Assembly (NCBI GenBank): GCA_036426205.1
Contig: CM071569.1
Span: 3,569,644-3,633,643 of the forward strand
DNA length: 64,000 bases
Reading direction: 5' to 3'
From: Ascaphus truei
Lineage: Eukaryota > Chordata > Amphibia > Anura > Ascaphidae
Shown here piece by piece: positions 22,835 to 34,115 of this stretch; positions within the stretch are counted from its first letter, which is position 1; each line of letters begins with the position of its first letter. Made by a program: the position numbers and the translations under genes. The notes beneath the pieces are model-generated. The model was not told the origin of the DNA and did no database searches. It saw only the letters and a list, made by a program, of their open reading frames with translations.

Positions 22835-22878
22835 CCCCCGAAGAAGTTCCATCCCTCAGGAACGAAACGCGCGTCGGG
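22835..22878 (+). ncRNA. Hammerhead-ribozyme-like motif, best stem II
   Basis: Arm CCC (22835-22837), box CCGAAGA, an extra A, stem GTTCC (22846-22850), 8-nt loop, stem GGAAC (22859-22863), GAAA (22864-22867), CGCGCGT, C, then arm GGG (22876-22878). The first box has C where hammerheads have U, so this copy may be inactive. The paired stem differs completely from that at 15128 but keeps its position. Confidence 0.6.
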
Positions 22879-23640
22879 ATGACGTCACAGTGACGTTGGG
22901 TGTGCGACAAACACATAGGTGTTTGTTCCCTGTCTGTCGTAGTACAGTTGAACAGATTTAATCATGATGTGGGCAACAGATGTAGATCTCACTAGCTAGG
23001 GACAGTTGCATTAGGGTGTATATGTCCTGCGGTGAATGTGAGCTATAACGAGTGAACGCTGGGTTAAATGTCAGCAATAACGAGTGTATGATAACTTGCA
23101 GATCCAACAGGTTACTGTGAGTAGATTCGGCAATATATATCCCTATAAAGATCAATTGATAGATCATTGGGGTTCTTCATACGCTGGGATGCCACTGAGC
23201 CCATGTATCTATACTAGAGTGTCACTTACTGTACTGCACGCTGGTACACCATTTAACACCTTGATTACCATTGATATTGCTATACATATAACACCAAACT
23301 ATTGATACCTGGCATCAACATTAAAGCATATATGGTTTGTCCAGCAGGATCACATGATATTTATGCTACAACCCCACAGGAGGCCTTCTTAGCGACTGTA
23401 TACACACTGTATTTACGCTTGGGTGCAATTGTTACACCTTGCATTTATTGCAAGATACACCCAGCCTGTCTGGCTATTTTGGGGGTAATTACCTATGCCA
23501 TTCAGCAAACAGAGAAATCTATATACTGGATTTCCCACAGCACATCCCTTTAGGTTTTAATTACTTCTAATGTTTACCGAATTTAAATAAAAATGTATTA
23601 TTTTGATTAGTAGAGTAGAGTGCATCATTTAGGGATCTTT

Positions 23641-24289
23641 TCTCTCCCAATTGTAAACATAATTTTAATATTGTACTTTGCCGACCCGCAGATGAGCAGC
23701 GTTGAACTAAGTATTGTCGCGGCTGTAATCGCGCTCCTTATCATGGTACCGGGGAGAGTACAGTAAGTCTTGCAAATCTATATGTACTGTATAAGGGTTT
23801 TCTGTGTTCGTTCTGTTTGTCTCTCACACAGTGTAGCAGAATGGATGATGTAACTTGCACTAAAATGCATGTTGATGGAACTCTATTGTGTTTGTCTATT
23901 GTGTTGTTGACATAATTAACAAATGTGCTAAATTATCTATCAGGCCTTTTTTTTTTTTTGTGTGCTCTTGTTTTTTTCCAAGCCTAAAAACAGGTAATTA
24001 ACAATGGTTACCATAACTACATAGCGAGATTGTGTGAGCAAAAACTGGTAACAGTTATTTCGTAAGTGGAATAATGCATTGATGTATATTAATGCACTTA
24101 CTTCAATCCCTCTTTGTTGTGCTAATGATGGCATAATAATAACTTCTCAATTAGTCCAAATGACTGTGTCTTACAAAGAACCCCAGCATTCTATTTATAA
24201 AAAGCTCATCCAACATACCCGATTACCTATATAGTTACAAAATAAAATGTATACAAAGGATTTGGCAGAGTTCATGTACATGTTTGATC
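23641..24289. other. No recognised feature
   Basis: AT-rich; nothing recognised. Confidence 0.45.
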
Positions 24290-24470
24290 GTGGAGAGGAG
24301 CACTCAGGGTACAGTAGATATATCTGCCACAGGTGCAGACTCAGTCAGTCAGCACTGATCTATTGAAAAAGAGCGACGTGTTAGTCCTACTTGATAAAGG
24401 TCCAAAGTCGGAACAAAATGTCAATCTACTTTAACAAAGACCCCTGGAGTGTCGCATTATGATGTTTTTT
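24290..24470 (+). mobile_element. PLE-tail fragment with degraded motif
   Basis: TTGATAAAGGTCC then TCGGAAC (24391-24413) and a following CTTTAACAAAGACCCC word are a degraded form of the same motif and tail. Confidence 0.45.
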
Positions 24471-24566
24471 AGATTAGTAACAGTATGGCTGCGCTTATAG
24501 TGCTGGCGACGCGCCGTTGCCCGAAAACAAATGCATTGCCGCCGCCACGTGCGCTTTCAGTAAGCG

Positions 24567-27500
24567 TGGTGGAGGGGGGAGGGGAATTAAACTAGGATGG
24601 AGGGGGGAGGGGAATGAAACAGATAATGAACTAAATGGAATAGATGAGGATACAAGGTGGTATGGAGGTAGAATGGGGGCAAGTGCAAGTTTGACAAGCA
24701 GTGAGATACCCATAGTAAATAGAGATAATACTAGAAAACTTCTAAAGACTAAACCAAGTGGGAGCAGAAAGGAAGGAGCAGATAAGATAATAGTACAGGC
24801 TGAAAAAAAACTCAAATTGACATTCTTGCTAATGCAAGAAGCCTGACAGATAAATGGGGGAGCTTGAATTATAGTCTACCAGGGAGCAGTATATATCACA
24901 TAGGCATAACTGAAACATGGTGGGATGAAACTCATGACTGGACAGTTAATTAAAGGGTGTATTCTCTTTTTCGGAAGGATTGAACAAATAGAAGGGGAGG
25001 TGGGAGTATGTCTATATGTTAAACCAGATCTAAAACACATTATAAGGGGTGATGTCTATGAAGGGAATGATGAAAATGTAGGACCTTGTGATAGAAATTA
25101 GCAGTGGAGCTAAAAGTATAAAGAAAATTTTTTGGGAATATGCTATAACCACCAAATATCTGTGAGATTGAGGAAGCTAAAATACTTTGCAAATGGAGAA
25201 GGCATCAAAACTGGGTCATGTTTTGCTATTGGGGATTTTAATTATCCAAACATAGACTGGGGCATGAGATTAGCGTTACAACAAAAGGAAACAGGTTTTG
25301 TGGGGTGCTTAAAGATAATTATATGACCCAAATTATTGAGGAACCAACCAGGAGAGGCAGTTTCTGGATTTGGTCATATCAAACAATGTAGAAGTAATAC
25401 AATATTCAAGTCCTAACATTTGGTAAGACAGTGATCATACTGGTCTCATTTGAAATAAATGATCAAAAAACAGTTTACTTGAGTTCAACAAAGACTTTAA
25501 ACTTTAGAAAAGCAGATTTTAATAAACTGAGGTCTAATCTAGTAGTAATACAATGGGATGATGTTTTTGCAGGGAAAAATGTAGAAGATAAATGGGCAGT
25601 CTTTAAAACATTGTTAGAAAAGCACACTTATCAGTGTATACCCTTGGGTAATAAGTATAAAAGAAATAAGTCAAAACCAATGTGGCTAAATAAACAGGTA
25701 GGGGAGGAAATGGACAAGAAGAGGAAGGCGTTTAGATTCTTTAAGTCAGAAGGGATCAGAAACATCGTATCAGAATTATAAGGAATGTAACAAAAATTGC
25801 AAAAGGGCAATTAAATTAGCAAAAATGGATAATGAAAAAAGGATTGCAATAGAAAGTAAGGTCAACCCTAAAACGTTCTTTAAGTACCTTAATAACAAAA
25901 AATGAGAAAAGAAAATATAGGACCCTTTCAGTGTGAGATGGGTAGGCATATTATTGGAGATAAGGAAAAAGCATTGGTATTAAACAAATTCTTTTCCTCT
26001 GTGTTTACCAGGGAAGAATCAAGTTCAATAGTAGCGCTACAGGAGGAAGCCACAACCTCCATATTAATGACCAATTGGTTAACTGAGGAAGAAGTTCATA
26101 AGCGACTTGAAATAATTAAAGTAAATAAGGCACCTGGCATACATCCAAGAGTTCTCAAGGAGTTAAGCTCAGTAATAGCAAAACCATTATATTTAATATT
26201 CAAGGACTCCATTTCCACAGGCTCAGTACCACAAGATTGGCGTAAAGCAGATGTGGTGCCTATATTTAAAAAGGGAGCTAGATCACACCCGGGGAATTAC
26301 AGACCTGTAAGCCTGACTTCAATAGTAGGGAAACTACTTGAAGGTTTAATACGGGATAATATTCAGGAATACCTAATGGAAAACAAAATTATTAGTAATA
26401 GTCAGCATGGATTTAGGAAGGATAGATCTTGCCAAACTAACCTTATTTGTTTTTTTGAGGAGGTAAGTAGGAATTTAGACCAGGGTAATGCAGTTGATGT
26501 GGTCTACTTAGATTTTGCAAAGGCTTTTGATACGGTTTCACACAAGAGGTTGGTGTACAAAATAAAGAAAATTGGACTCAGTAATAATATATGCACCTGG
26601 ATTGAAAACTGGTTGAAGGACAGACAACAGAGGGTTGTCATAAATGGAACTTTTTCAGGTTGGGCTAAAGTCGTGAGTGGAGTACCTCAAGGATCGGTAC
26701 TGGGACCCCTGCTTTTTAACATGTTTATTAATGACCTTGAGGTTGGGATCGAGAGCAAAGTCTCCATCTTTGCTGATGATACTAAATTGTGTAAGGTAAT
26801 AGAATCAGAGCAGGATGTAATTTCTCTTCAGAAGGACTTGGAGAGACTGGAAACGTGGGCAGGTAAATGGCAAATGAGGTTTAATACAGATAAATGTAAG
26901 GTTATGCATTTGGGATGCAAGAATAAAAAGGCTACTTACAAATTAAATGGAGATATATTGGGGGAATCCTTGATGGAGAAGGATTTAGGAGTGCAATAGT
27001 GCCCAATGTCATGCAGTAGCTGCAAAGGCAAACAAGATCTTATCTTGCATCAAACGAGCAATGGATGGAAGGGAAGTAAACATAATTATGTCCCTTTGCA
27101 AAGCATTAGTAAGACCACACCTTGAATATGGAGTACAATTTTGGGCACCAATCCTAAGAAAAGACATTATGGAACTAGAGAGAGTACAGAGAAGAGCCAC
27201 CAAATCAATAAAGGGGATGGGCATTCTAACTTATGAGGAGAGGCTAGCTAAATTAGATTTATTTACATTAGAAAAGAGGCGTCTAAGGGGATATGATAAC
27301 TATATACAAATATATTCAGGGACAATACAAGGAGCTTTCAAAAGAACTATTCATCCCACGGGCAGTACAAAGGACTCTGGGCCATCCCTTAAGGTTGGAG
27401 GAAAGGAAATGTCACCAGCAACAAAGGAAAGGGTTCTTTACAGTAATGGCAGTTAAAATGTGGAATTCATTACCCATGGAGACTGTGATGGCAGATACAA

Positions 27501-27797
27501 TAGATTTGTTCAAAAAAAGGTTGGACATCTTTTTAGATGGGAAAGGTATACAGGGATATACCAAATAAGTATATATGGGAAGGATGTTGATCCAGGGATT
27601 AATCCGATTGCCAATTCTTGGAGTCAGGAAGGAATTAATTTTTCCCCTTAATGGGGCTTTTTGTTTGCCTTCCTCTAGATCATTAAGTAAGTATAGATAT
27701 AGGATAAAGTATCTGTTGTCTAAATTTAGCATAGGTTGAACTTGATGGACGTACGTCTTTTTTCAACCTCATCTACTATGTAACTATGTAACTATAT
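24567..27797 (+). mobile_element. CR1-clade LINE, 5'-truncated
   Basis: About 3.2 kb running from before the endonuclease through RT and a short 3' region ending in ATGTAACTATGTAACTAT. The same 3' end recurs at 46608-46755. Several frame breaks. Confidence 0.88.
24780..27570 (+). pseudogene. CR1 ORF2: endonuclease plus reverse transcriptase, broken
   Basis: The intact protein nicks DNA and reverse transcribes CR1 RNA. Endonuclease pieces near 24830-24950 include NARSLTDKW and ITETWWDETHDW, with frame shifts. The RT is best in 25902-26999 (365 codons): NKAPGIHPRVLKEL, PVSLTSIVGKLLE, QHGFRKDRSCQTNL, motif [25 protein letters not shown], and the catalytic FADD at residues 290-293. A stop at 26997-26999 is followed by the carboxyl domain in another frame (27061-27456), with ALVRPHLEYGVQFW and RRATKSIKGMG. 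These strings are diagnostic of the CR1/L2 group, closer to CR1. At least four frame breaks make it a pseudogene. Confidence 0.9.
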
Positions 27798-27966
27798 ATG
27801 TGATGGCGACAATGCAACGGAGCGACGTCGCCGTTGCGAAAACTTGAAGCCGGCAAAATTTGATTTTTCAAGGGCTGTCGCCTCACGCCCTTGAACCAAT
27901 CAAATGGGCGGAAACCCGCGCCGCCACCGCCCAGCGAAATATAACAGCACTATAGGCGCGGCCTAT

Positions 27967-28449
27967 GTTTGACATTTTTGAAAATTGCAATGTAACTTTT
28001 CCAAGTAAAGTCATGTAAAAGTAATTACACTCTATTTAAGTATTCACATAATTCATGCAATTAACGACATGGCGAAAAATGAAATGTGTTCCTTGTGCGA
28101 ACATCCCTTCATGTTTAAAGTACCAGAAAGATGCATGTTTGTGCCAGATTTAGTAAACATACAGAATAAGTTTTCATTTCATTGGGGTCTATTCTATAAG
28201 CCTTCATTAAAAAACAATCACTGGGCCGGTTATGCCGCCAGTTTTTTGAGCCTTGCTATCACGGTATTCAGAAAGCCTCGAATACCTGCGATAGCAAAAT
28301 GCCCAAAACTGGGGAGTAGCCGGTGACGTGATGGCCAGAGCCTCTCTCAAAAGGGCTCACCTGGCGGCCTACAGCGATCTGGCCGGGGCATATTTCGTCA
28401 GTGATTGCAAGATTTTTATCAAAATGTTAATACTAGTATAAATGAGAAA
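27967..28449. other. Unassigned repeat-like sequence
   Basis: Contains TAGTAAACA and TATTC words typical of short palindromic repeats. The 85-codon frame at 28069-28326 is not recognised. Confidence 0.4.
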
Positions 28450-28681
28450 GGGGTCTCCTGAGCAGAACTGCATTGATTTCAGGTCTGGGAACCTCCTGCT
28501 TCCCGAGATACAGGCCCCTCTATGGGGTGCCGGTATCTCCTCTGCATTTAAATGTCTCACGTCACATGACCGTGGGATTTAAATGCATAGGAGATACCAG
28601 CACCCCATATCGGGGCCTGTATCTCAGAAAGCAGATGGTCCCCGGACCTCAAATCAACGCAGTTCTGCTCCGGAGACCCCC
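28450..28681. repeat. Long palindrome, about 110-bp arms
   Basis: GGGTCTCCTGAGCAGAACTG at 28451 pairs with CAGTTCTGCTCCGGAGACCC ending near 28680 by eye, and the pairing continues inward through GAGATACAGGCCCC to GCATTTAAAT. The centre is about 28555-28575. Identity is roughly 85-90 per cent by eye. Confidence 0.9.
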
Positions 28682-28799
28682 TGCTCACGTAGAAAGAAAC
28701 CCTCCCACACAGGAAGAGACAGGTGTGCACTGCATAGGAACGTGTGACAAAAAAAGCTGATAACTGCTCGGTCACTGAAAGATGTACTTTATTCTTGGC

Positions 28800-28945
28800 A
28801 CTGAGGCATACAGAGACAACGGCAACCTCGAAAACAAACTCTGACGCGTTTCGTGCAGCAAAGCTCACGTACACTAGTATTAACATTTTTATTAAATCAG
28901 CTTCATTACCTTAGCAGCTACACGTTAAGGCAATGAAGGGGGTAA
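28800..28945 (-). mobile_element. PLE-tail motif and hairpin repeat
   Basis: GAAACGCGT lies on the minus strand at 28844-28852, preceded by CGTG and CACG that can pair. A CTTCATTACCTTAGCAGC hairpin follows at 28903-28940. Confidence 0.5.
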
Positions 28946-29429
28946 ACCTCAATAGCCTGATTCTTGGGGCAGAGGGGGTGTATGTAGGGGGTAGTAGTCC
29001 CAGGGTGGGTGGTTATGCCTAGGGGTACAGGGTGAAGTGGGTGCTCCAAAGTTGGTGGAACTTCCAACATGTATGTCCATAATAATAAATCAGGACTGAT
29101 GGACAGAATGAATAACAGAGTGGGTATACTAGAGAGATGTGATATATGAGTCACCAACGCATCTGTCTCCTGAAGGTGACAAACTATGAGTGACACCTCA
29201 TTGGAGACAACACAGTGCTAATAATGGTACTCATCTATAGAAATCACAAATAATCCATAAATAAATCTTACCCACTCCATCTGTCTTTCACAGTCCTGCA
29301 TGGTCCATCCAAATGGCATGCAAATCTGTAAGTAGTAGTCCAGCAAGAGAAGAAGAGAGCAAAAACAGTGCACTGCCAGGGAGCCAGGTGGTGTAAAAAT
29401 ATAAAGTCTATTTATTCAGCGACACTCAA

Positions 29430-29505
29430 AAACATGACCCCAAAGGGTGAGACAACAGCTCCTACGCGTTTTCAGACCGTAGGGTCCTTGATAAAGTGAT
29501 ATGTG
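29430..29505 (-). ncRNA. Ribozyme-like motif, minus strand
   Basis: Minus strand reads TTTATCAA, GGACC, CTAC, GGTC, TGAAAACGCGTAGG. GACC and GGTC pair around a 4-5 nt loop. The box is diverged from CUGANGA and GAAA has an extra A. Confidence 0.45.
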
Positions 29506-29519
29506 ATATGTTTGATTAG

Positions 29520-29700
29520 TTAAAAAGGATGTGACAACACTTTAATGGATGATGTCACATCCTTTTTAGAATGTAACATATCACATGGTACAGGAACCAA
29601 TGGGATTATCTTCAATGCCATTGGCTGTAATACATGTGATATCAGTCATGTGGTTTTAAGGATGTGATGTACCTCCCTTGAAGATGACGTAGAATATGGG
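29520..29700. repeat. CATGGTAC-type inverted repeats
   Basis: ATGATGTCACATCC and TCACATGGTACAGG words, with the near mirror CATGTGATATC, relate this to 22036 and 32100-32410. Confidence 0.5.
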
Positions 29701-29734
29701 CATAATTTGCCACTATGGCAGTGAATGGGCAACC

Positions 29735-29830
29735 TAATAAAAAACAAGAACCCAAAATACACAACAATTAAAAAAACAAGCACCAAAAATACACAACAAT
29801 TACAATCACAAAAATACATGCGGTGAATAT
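29735..29830. repeat. A-rich tandem-like repeat
   Basis: Units near ACAAGCACCAAAAATACAC and ACAACAATTA, the same as in 31463-31690. Confidence 0.7.
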
Positions 29831-30498
29831 ACTGTATTTGTTTCACATTTTCTGATGGGCCGAATCAAATCCCTAGCATCATGCTTCCAGTGTGTACAAC
29901 TATTAGGGTGTGATTACTGTATTTAGACAATCCACCTGTAACTACTTGTTGAGCAGCTTCTGGGAGGTTAGTCCCCCAATTTCAAGTTAAATATCTCCCA
30001 GTAAGGTCCCTGTAAATTCACTTTCCACTTTACTTGTATACATGTAAGTATCTTTACTGGTATATACAGTTTTTAACTGCACTAGGTTACATAAGCTTAA
30101 GCTTAGTATATTAACCCCTTCAGGGTATATTCCATTGAACATTTGTATGCATTTAGCATAGGGATCTGCTATTGAGACTTACCTTGACGTTGGTTAGCAG
30201 GCTTGTCATTATTTGATCAAAGGATGCAACCAAAAGTCGTAGGTTTCACTATGTATATTTATTTCCCCATTTATTGCTATCCCAATGGGAGAAGCGCATG
30301 GATTCCCTTTCTGTGTTTTCACATATGTATGGCCAATCTTTTCACCAGCAGCATGCTCCTTACACGGAGAAGCACGGTGAATGTATATATTTGTTTTACA
30401 TTTTCTGTTGGGCCGAATCAAATCCATAACAGCACGCTTCCAGTGGCCACCACTATTAGGGTGCGATTAATGTATTTAGCCAATCCACCTGTAACCTG
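29819..30498. repeat. Direct repeat pair of about 125 bp
   Basis: 29819-29946 and 30374-30498 share GGGCCGAATCAAATCC, GCTTCCAGTG, CACTATTAGGGTG-like and CAATCCACCTGTAAC in the same order. The 430 bp between are not recognised. Confidence 0.85.
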
Positions 30499-30499
30499 T

Positions 30500-30904
30500 A
30501 GGGGTTAATGGCTACTTTATATATTTCATTATATGTTTCTATTTTATTTTGAGAGTGGTTTTATGTTTTTGGCTATGGACAAAAAGGTCACTGAGATTCT
30601 ATGGGGCCTACGCTATAAACTTCAATAACTAACTCATCGAGCTTTTTGAGCAGTTCCCATATGATTTGGGAAGTTTACTATTCAGAAAGCTCCGATGACC
30701 TGCCAAACTTGTTTGGGATGCGCATCTCCCCGAGCGGTAGCGCCGCGGCCCAAACACACCGAGCGGGAGCTGAAAAACATCGCATTTTTTATAAAATCGC
30801 CCTATTTTAGTAGCTCTGATAATCTCATCGGGGGCTCTGAAATAGGAAGCTTACCACAAATCTCATCTGGCCACCCCATGGGATTTGCGAGTAGGACTAA
30901 GAAA
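30500..30904. other. Unassigned repeat-like sequence
   Basis: Short-palindrome type words only; no gene. Confidence 0.35.
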
Positions 30905-31065
30905 AAAAAGGTATTGCTTCGGATTGAAGCCGGGAGTCTCCGGAGCTTCAATCCGTATCAATACCAGCTCCGGAGACCCCCGGCTTCCATCCTATGTAAT
31001 AGAAATATATTTACAGGCAGCTTCATTACCGTAGAGGCTAACCGCTAAGGCAATAAAGGGTTTAA
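30905..31065. repeat. Palindrome plus hairpin repeat
   Basis: GAAGCCGGGAGTCTCCGGAG (30927) mirrors CTCCGGAGACCCCCGGCTTC (30969). A CTTCATTACCGTAGAGG hairpin follows at 31020. It looks like a shorter member of the 28450 palindrome family. Confidence 0.7.
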
Positions 31066-31284
31066 ACACCAGTGCCCAGTTTATTGAGGGTAGCAGGGGT
31101 GGGTGAAGGTGGTATTTGGTCCATGGTGGGTATTTAGGATGATTTTCCCATTTAAAATAAAACATCCAGCAAGTATAAAGTAAATTAAAGTTGCATTTAC
31201 CGCAGACAGGATGAAGGCCATCCTCGTCTTCCTACCCGTCCTAACGGCAACATAACAATAAAAAACAAACTAATGGCCACTAAC

Positions 31285-31335
31285 TCCTTAATTACCTTAG
31301 TGGTTAGTAACTGCTATAGTAATTAAGGAGTTAAC
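31285..31335. repeat. ATTACCTTAG hairpin
   Basis: ACTCCTTAATTACCTTAG pairs with CTATAGTAATTAAGGAGT, a near-perfect 18-bp stem. Confidence 0.85.
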
Positions 31336-31462
31336 CCCCCTCTCCCGCTACCCACCCTGGATGCCTAACCACCCTCCCTGGGGCAACTACCCTCACACTC
31401 TACCCATTGATTGGCACAGTGGTACACCATGCCCATATAATATGGGTATGATTTGGCAGTGA

Positions 31463-31690
31463 ATGGGCAACCTAAAAAAAGACAAGCACCAAAAATACAC
31501 AACAATTAAATAAAACAAGCACCAAAAATAAACAATTAAATTAAATCAAGAACAAAAAATACACAACAATTATATAAAACAAAGCACCAAAAAGACACAA
31601 TGAAATAAAACTGAGCACCAAAAGTACATAACAATTAAATAAAACAAGCCCTAAAAATACAAAACATAAAAATTAAATAAAAACAAGCAT
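31463..31690. repeat. A-rich degenerate tandem repeat
   Basis: Six or seven degenerate units of about 34 bp built on AACAAGCACCAAAAATACAC and ACAATTAAATA. Confidence 0.8.
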
Positions 31691-31699
31691 TTGCCAAAA

Positions 31700-32089
31700 A
31701 CAATCATTGCTTGTCACTGTGTTCATCAACAGCCCAAAAGGGGCATAGATAAACACATTGGCAGTCAATGGGCAACCTAAAAAAATATACACAATTAAAT
31801 AAAATACAATTAATGTTTTTCTTACCATTGATGTCTTCAACCCCAACCTACGCGAGCACCAACTTTTTACCCTTGATGCAATGATCCTCAACAGCCGATG
31901 CTAAGAACCCTGTGATCAAATCTTGTAGAAGAGATGTCTCCCCGGTGAGTTTTTGATTATTTTCTTCTTTCTTCATTCTTTTCTTTTCTTCTGTCTTCTT
32001 TACTTGTAATCCATTGGAGCGGATGTTGTACCATCGGCTTCTTAAGCTCAAATGAGACGGGAAAGGCCTTATATAAGATTTCAGTGTCA
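31700..32089. other. No recognised feature
   Basis: AT-rich; short frames only. Confidence 0.4.
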
Positions 32090-32440
32090 AATGGTACGCT
32101 CCCAATCTGATTAGTGTACCATGTGACAGGGTTCTTTTTTTTTTTTAAAGGATGTGATGTCATCTTAAAGAGAGATATGTCACATTCTTTAAAAAATGGC
32201 TGCCGTAACATGGTACTTCAACCAATCGGATTGTGAGATATACCATGTGAGGCATCTCATGGTACACCCCCAATCCGATTGGTTGAAGTACCATGTGATA
32301 GCTTCCATAAAAATTTTTTTTAAAGGATGGGACATCATCTTAAAAGGATGATGCCTCATCCTTAAAAAATGTCTGCGATTTCATGGTACTTCAACCAATC
32401 GGATTGGGGGTGTATCATATGGTACTGTATATCTCACCAC
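32090..32440. repeat. Cluster of inverted and direct CATGGTAC repeats
   Basis: CATGGTACTTCAACCAATCG occurs at 32209 and 32383, with its inverse CGATTGGTTGAAGTACCATG at 32276. GGATG(T/G)GA(T/C)(G/A)TCATCTTAAA occurs at 32152 and 32326. The array folds back on itself more than once. Confidence 0.85.
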
Positions 32441-32931
32441 TATTTCTCATGGATGATAGTTTTCTTGGTGGCGTCTAATTGATCTTTCCCTAATATGGAG
32501 TGCCTCATATGTTGTCCCAATTAGCTTCTCTAACATTATGACAGATTTTTCTGTGGAAAAAAAAGCCTAAGCATTGAAACAATGGAATAGATTTTCATTT
32601 ATTATCTCACGCCGAGCTAACCACATTTACATGAAATTGGCTGGCAACATTAAATGACCTTGTCCTGCTTTTGATTGACAAGGTGTCTCATTGGAGACTT
32701 CAATGCATGAGTCTCCCTTATGGGCTTCCCCAAACATGTCCCCAATGCTTGACAGGGGGCATGAAAGTATGGATGAAGATGAGCCGAGGGAGGAGTGAAT
32801 CGTTGAAGCAACACAGGCAGCCTACAGTACAGCATGTCCCTGTCCCGCCCGTTCGAGTGCACGATTCTATAGATTAATGATTTTGAACCAGCAAACGGTG
32901 TCACAGGGAACGCCTTAAAATTAAACAAACT

Positions 32932-33876
32932 GTGGCACAAGATATTAAAGACATTAAGAAACAACTGGCAGCTATCAATGCTATGCAGCAAAAGCAACTA
33001 GAATATCAGATGAGACCAACCACAGCAACTGAGAGAATTGCTGCCAGTTTATTCCAAATTAGCAGCATTTTGGAGCAGGGACAAGCTGGGAGGAGTGGAG
33101 CAAGTCCAAGCATGGATAGTAAGTGCGCCTGTCCAAAACTTGCCAAGTATATTTTGCAGAGTCCCGCAGCCATTGCCTGCTATACCACTGCCTGCAGTCC
33201 AACCAACGCCTGCAGTCCCACCAACGGCTGCAGTCCCGCCGACGCCTGCAGTCCCGCCGACGGCTGCAGTCCCACCGACGCCTGCTGTCCCGCCGACGCC
33301 TGCAGTCCCGCCGAAGCCTGCTGTCCCGCCGACGCCTGCAGTCCCGCCGACGCCTGCAGTCCCGCCGACGCCTGCAGTCCCACCGACGCCTGCTGTCCCA
33401 CCGACGCATGTTGTCCCACCGACGCATGCAGTCCCACTGACGCTTGCTGTCCCATCGATTCCTGCAGGTCCCCGCGACGGCCTCAGTCCCACACCGACGC
33501 ATGCAGTCCCGCCGACGCCTGCTGTCCCGCCGACGCCTGCAGTCCCGCCGACGCCTGCAGTCCCGCCGACGCCTGCTGTCCCGCCGATGTCTGCAGTCCC
33601 ACCGACGCCTGCTGTCCCGCCGACGCCTGCAGTCCCGCCGACGCCTGCAGTCCCGCCGACGCCTGCTGTCCCGCCGATGTCTGCAGTCCCACCGTTGCCT
33701 GCAGTCCCACCGACGCCTGCTGTCCCGCCGACGCCTACAGTCCCACCGATGCCTGCAGCCCTGCCGACGCCTGCTGTCGCACTATTTTCCAAACTATTTT
33801 CCAAAGGAAACTAAGAACATTTGTGCCTCATGTTGGCACAGAGATACAGGTTTTACATGACGAAGTGAGTGGTTGA
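32932..33876 (+). other. 314-codon open frame over a minisatellite; coding doubtful
   Basis: The first 70 codons carry Gln-rich, possibly helical sequence (DIKKQLAAINAMQQKQLEY), and the rest is a Cys/Ser/Pro/Ala/Asp hexapeptide array imposed by an 18-bp repeat. Because 18 is a multiple of 3 and the unit contains no stop in any frame, long frames appear on both strands. The leading part loosely recalls carboxyl ends of Harbinger Myb-like proteins, which I could not confirm. There is no clear promoter or splice pattern. I do not assign a function. Confidence 0.25.
33186..33780. repeat. 18-bp GC-rich minisatellite, about 33 units
   Basis: Unit GCCTGCAGTCCCGCCGAC alternates with a form having TGCTGT. 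A 5-unit (90-bp) higher-order period is visible: GATGTCTGCAGTCCCACCG starts at 33586 and again at 33676. Confidence 0.95.
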
Positions 33877-34115
33877 TGGAGGATGTCAACAGGCAGCTAA
33901 TTAGGATAGGTGACTTCTAATGAGTCCACTGGTGGTTTCACATTACTATGGTGCATGGAAGGAGTGGTGCAGTCAGGGATATGCCCTAACTGCAAACAAT
34001 GACATTGCAGCCAAGCCTGGTCCAAATCCCAGTCTGATCTACTTGGAACCTTGGCCACGTCACTTTATCTCTCCCCCCCTCCTGCCCCCCACCCCCTGTC
34101 CAAATAAAAAATACA

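Larger units (their letters stand above)
22130..23640 (+). mobile_element. Second PLE copy, 3' end only
   Basis: The carboxyl end of the RT/GIY-YIG gene (22146-22385) is followed by 450 bp of untranslated sequence, a ribozyme-like motif at 22835-22878, and a tail that becomes AT-rich and ends near 23.6 kb. Confidence 0.7.
24487..27963. mobile_element. Small GC-rich TIR element split by a CR1 LINE
   Basis: The left end (24487-24566) begins GGCTGCGCTTATAGTGCTG. The right end (27798-27963) finishes with the inverse of GGCCGCGCCTATAGTGCTG. Flanks are TAT at 24484-24486 and 27964-27966. Without the LINE the element is about 245 bp. A 3-bp duplication fits PIF/Harbinger MITEs; class is inference. 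Confidence 0.7.

Noticed and set aside
31463..31690. Possible CRISPR-like array of spaced repeats
   Set aside because: Units are degenerate, contiguous and A-rich, with no unique spacers, and the sequence is eukaryotic.
33049..33804. 251-codon minus-strand frame of Gly/Thr/Val repeats
   Set aside because: Produced by the 18-bp minisatellite, which has no stop in any frame.
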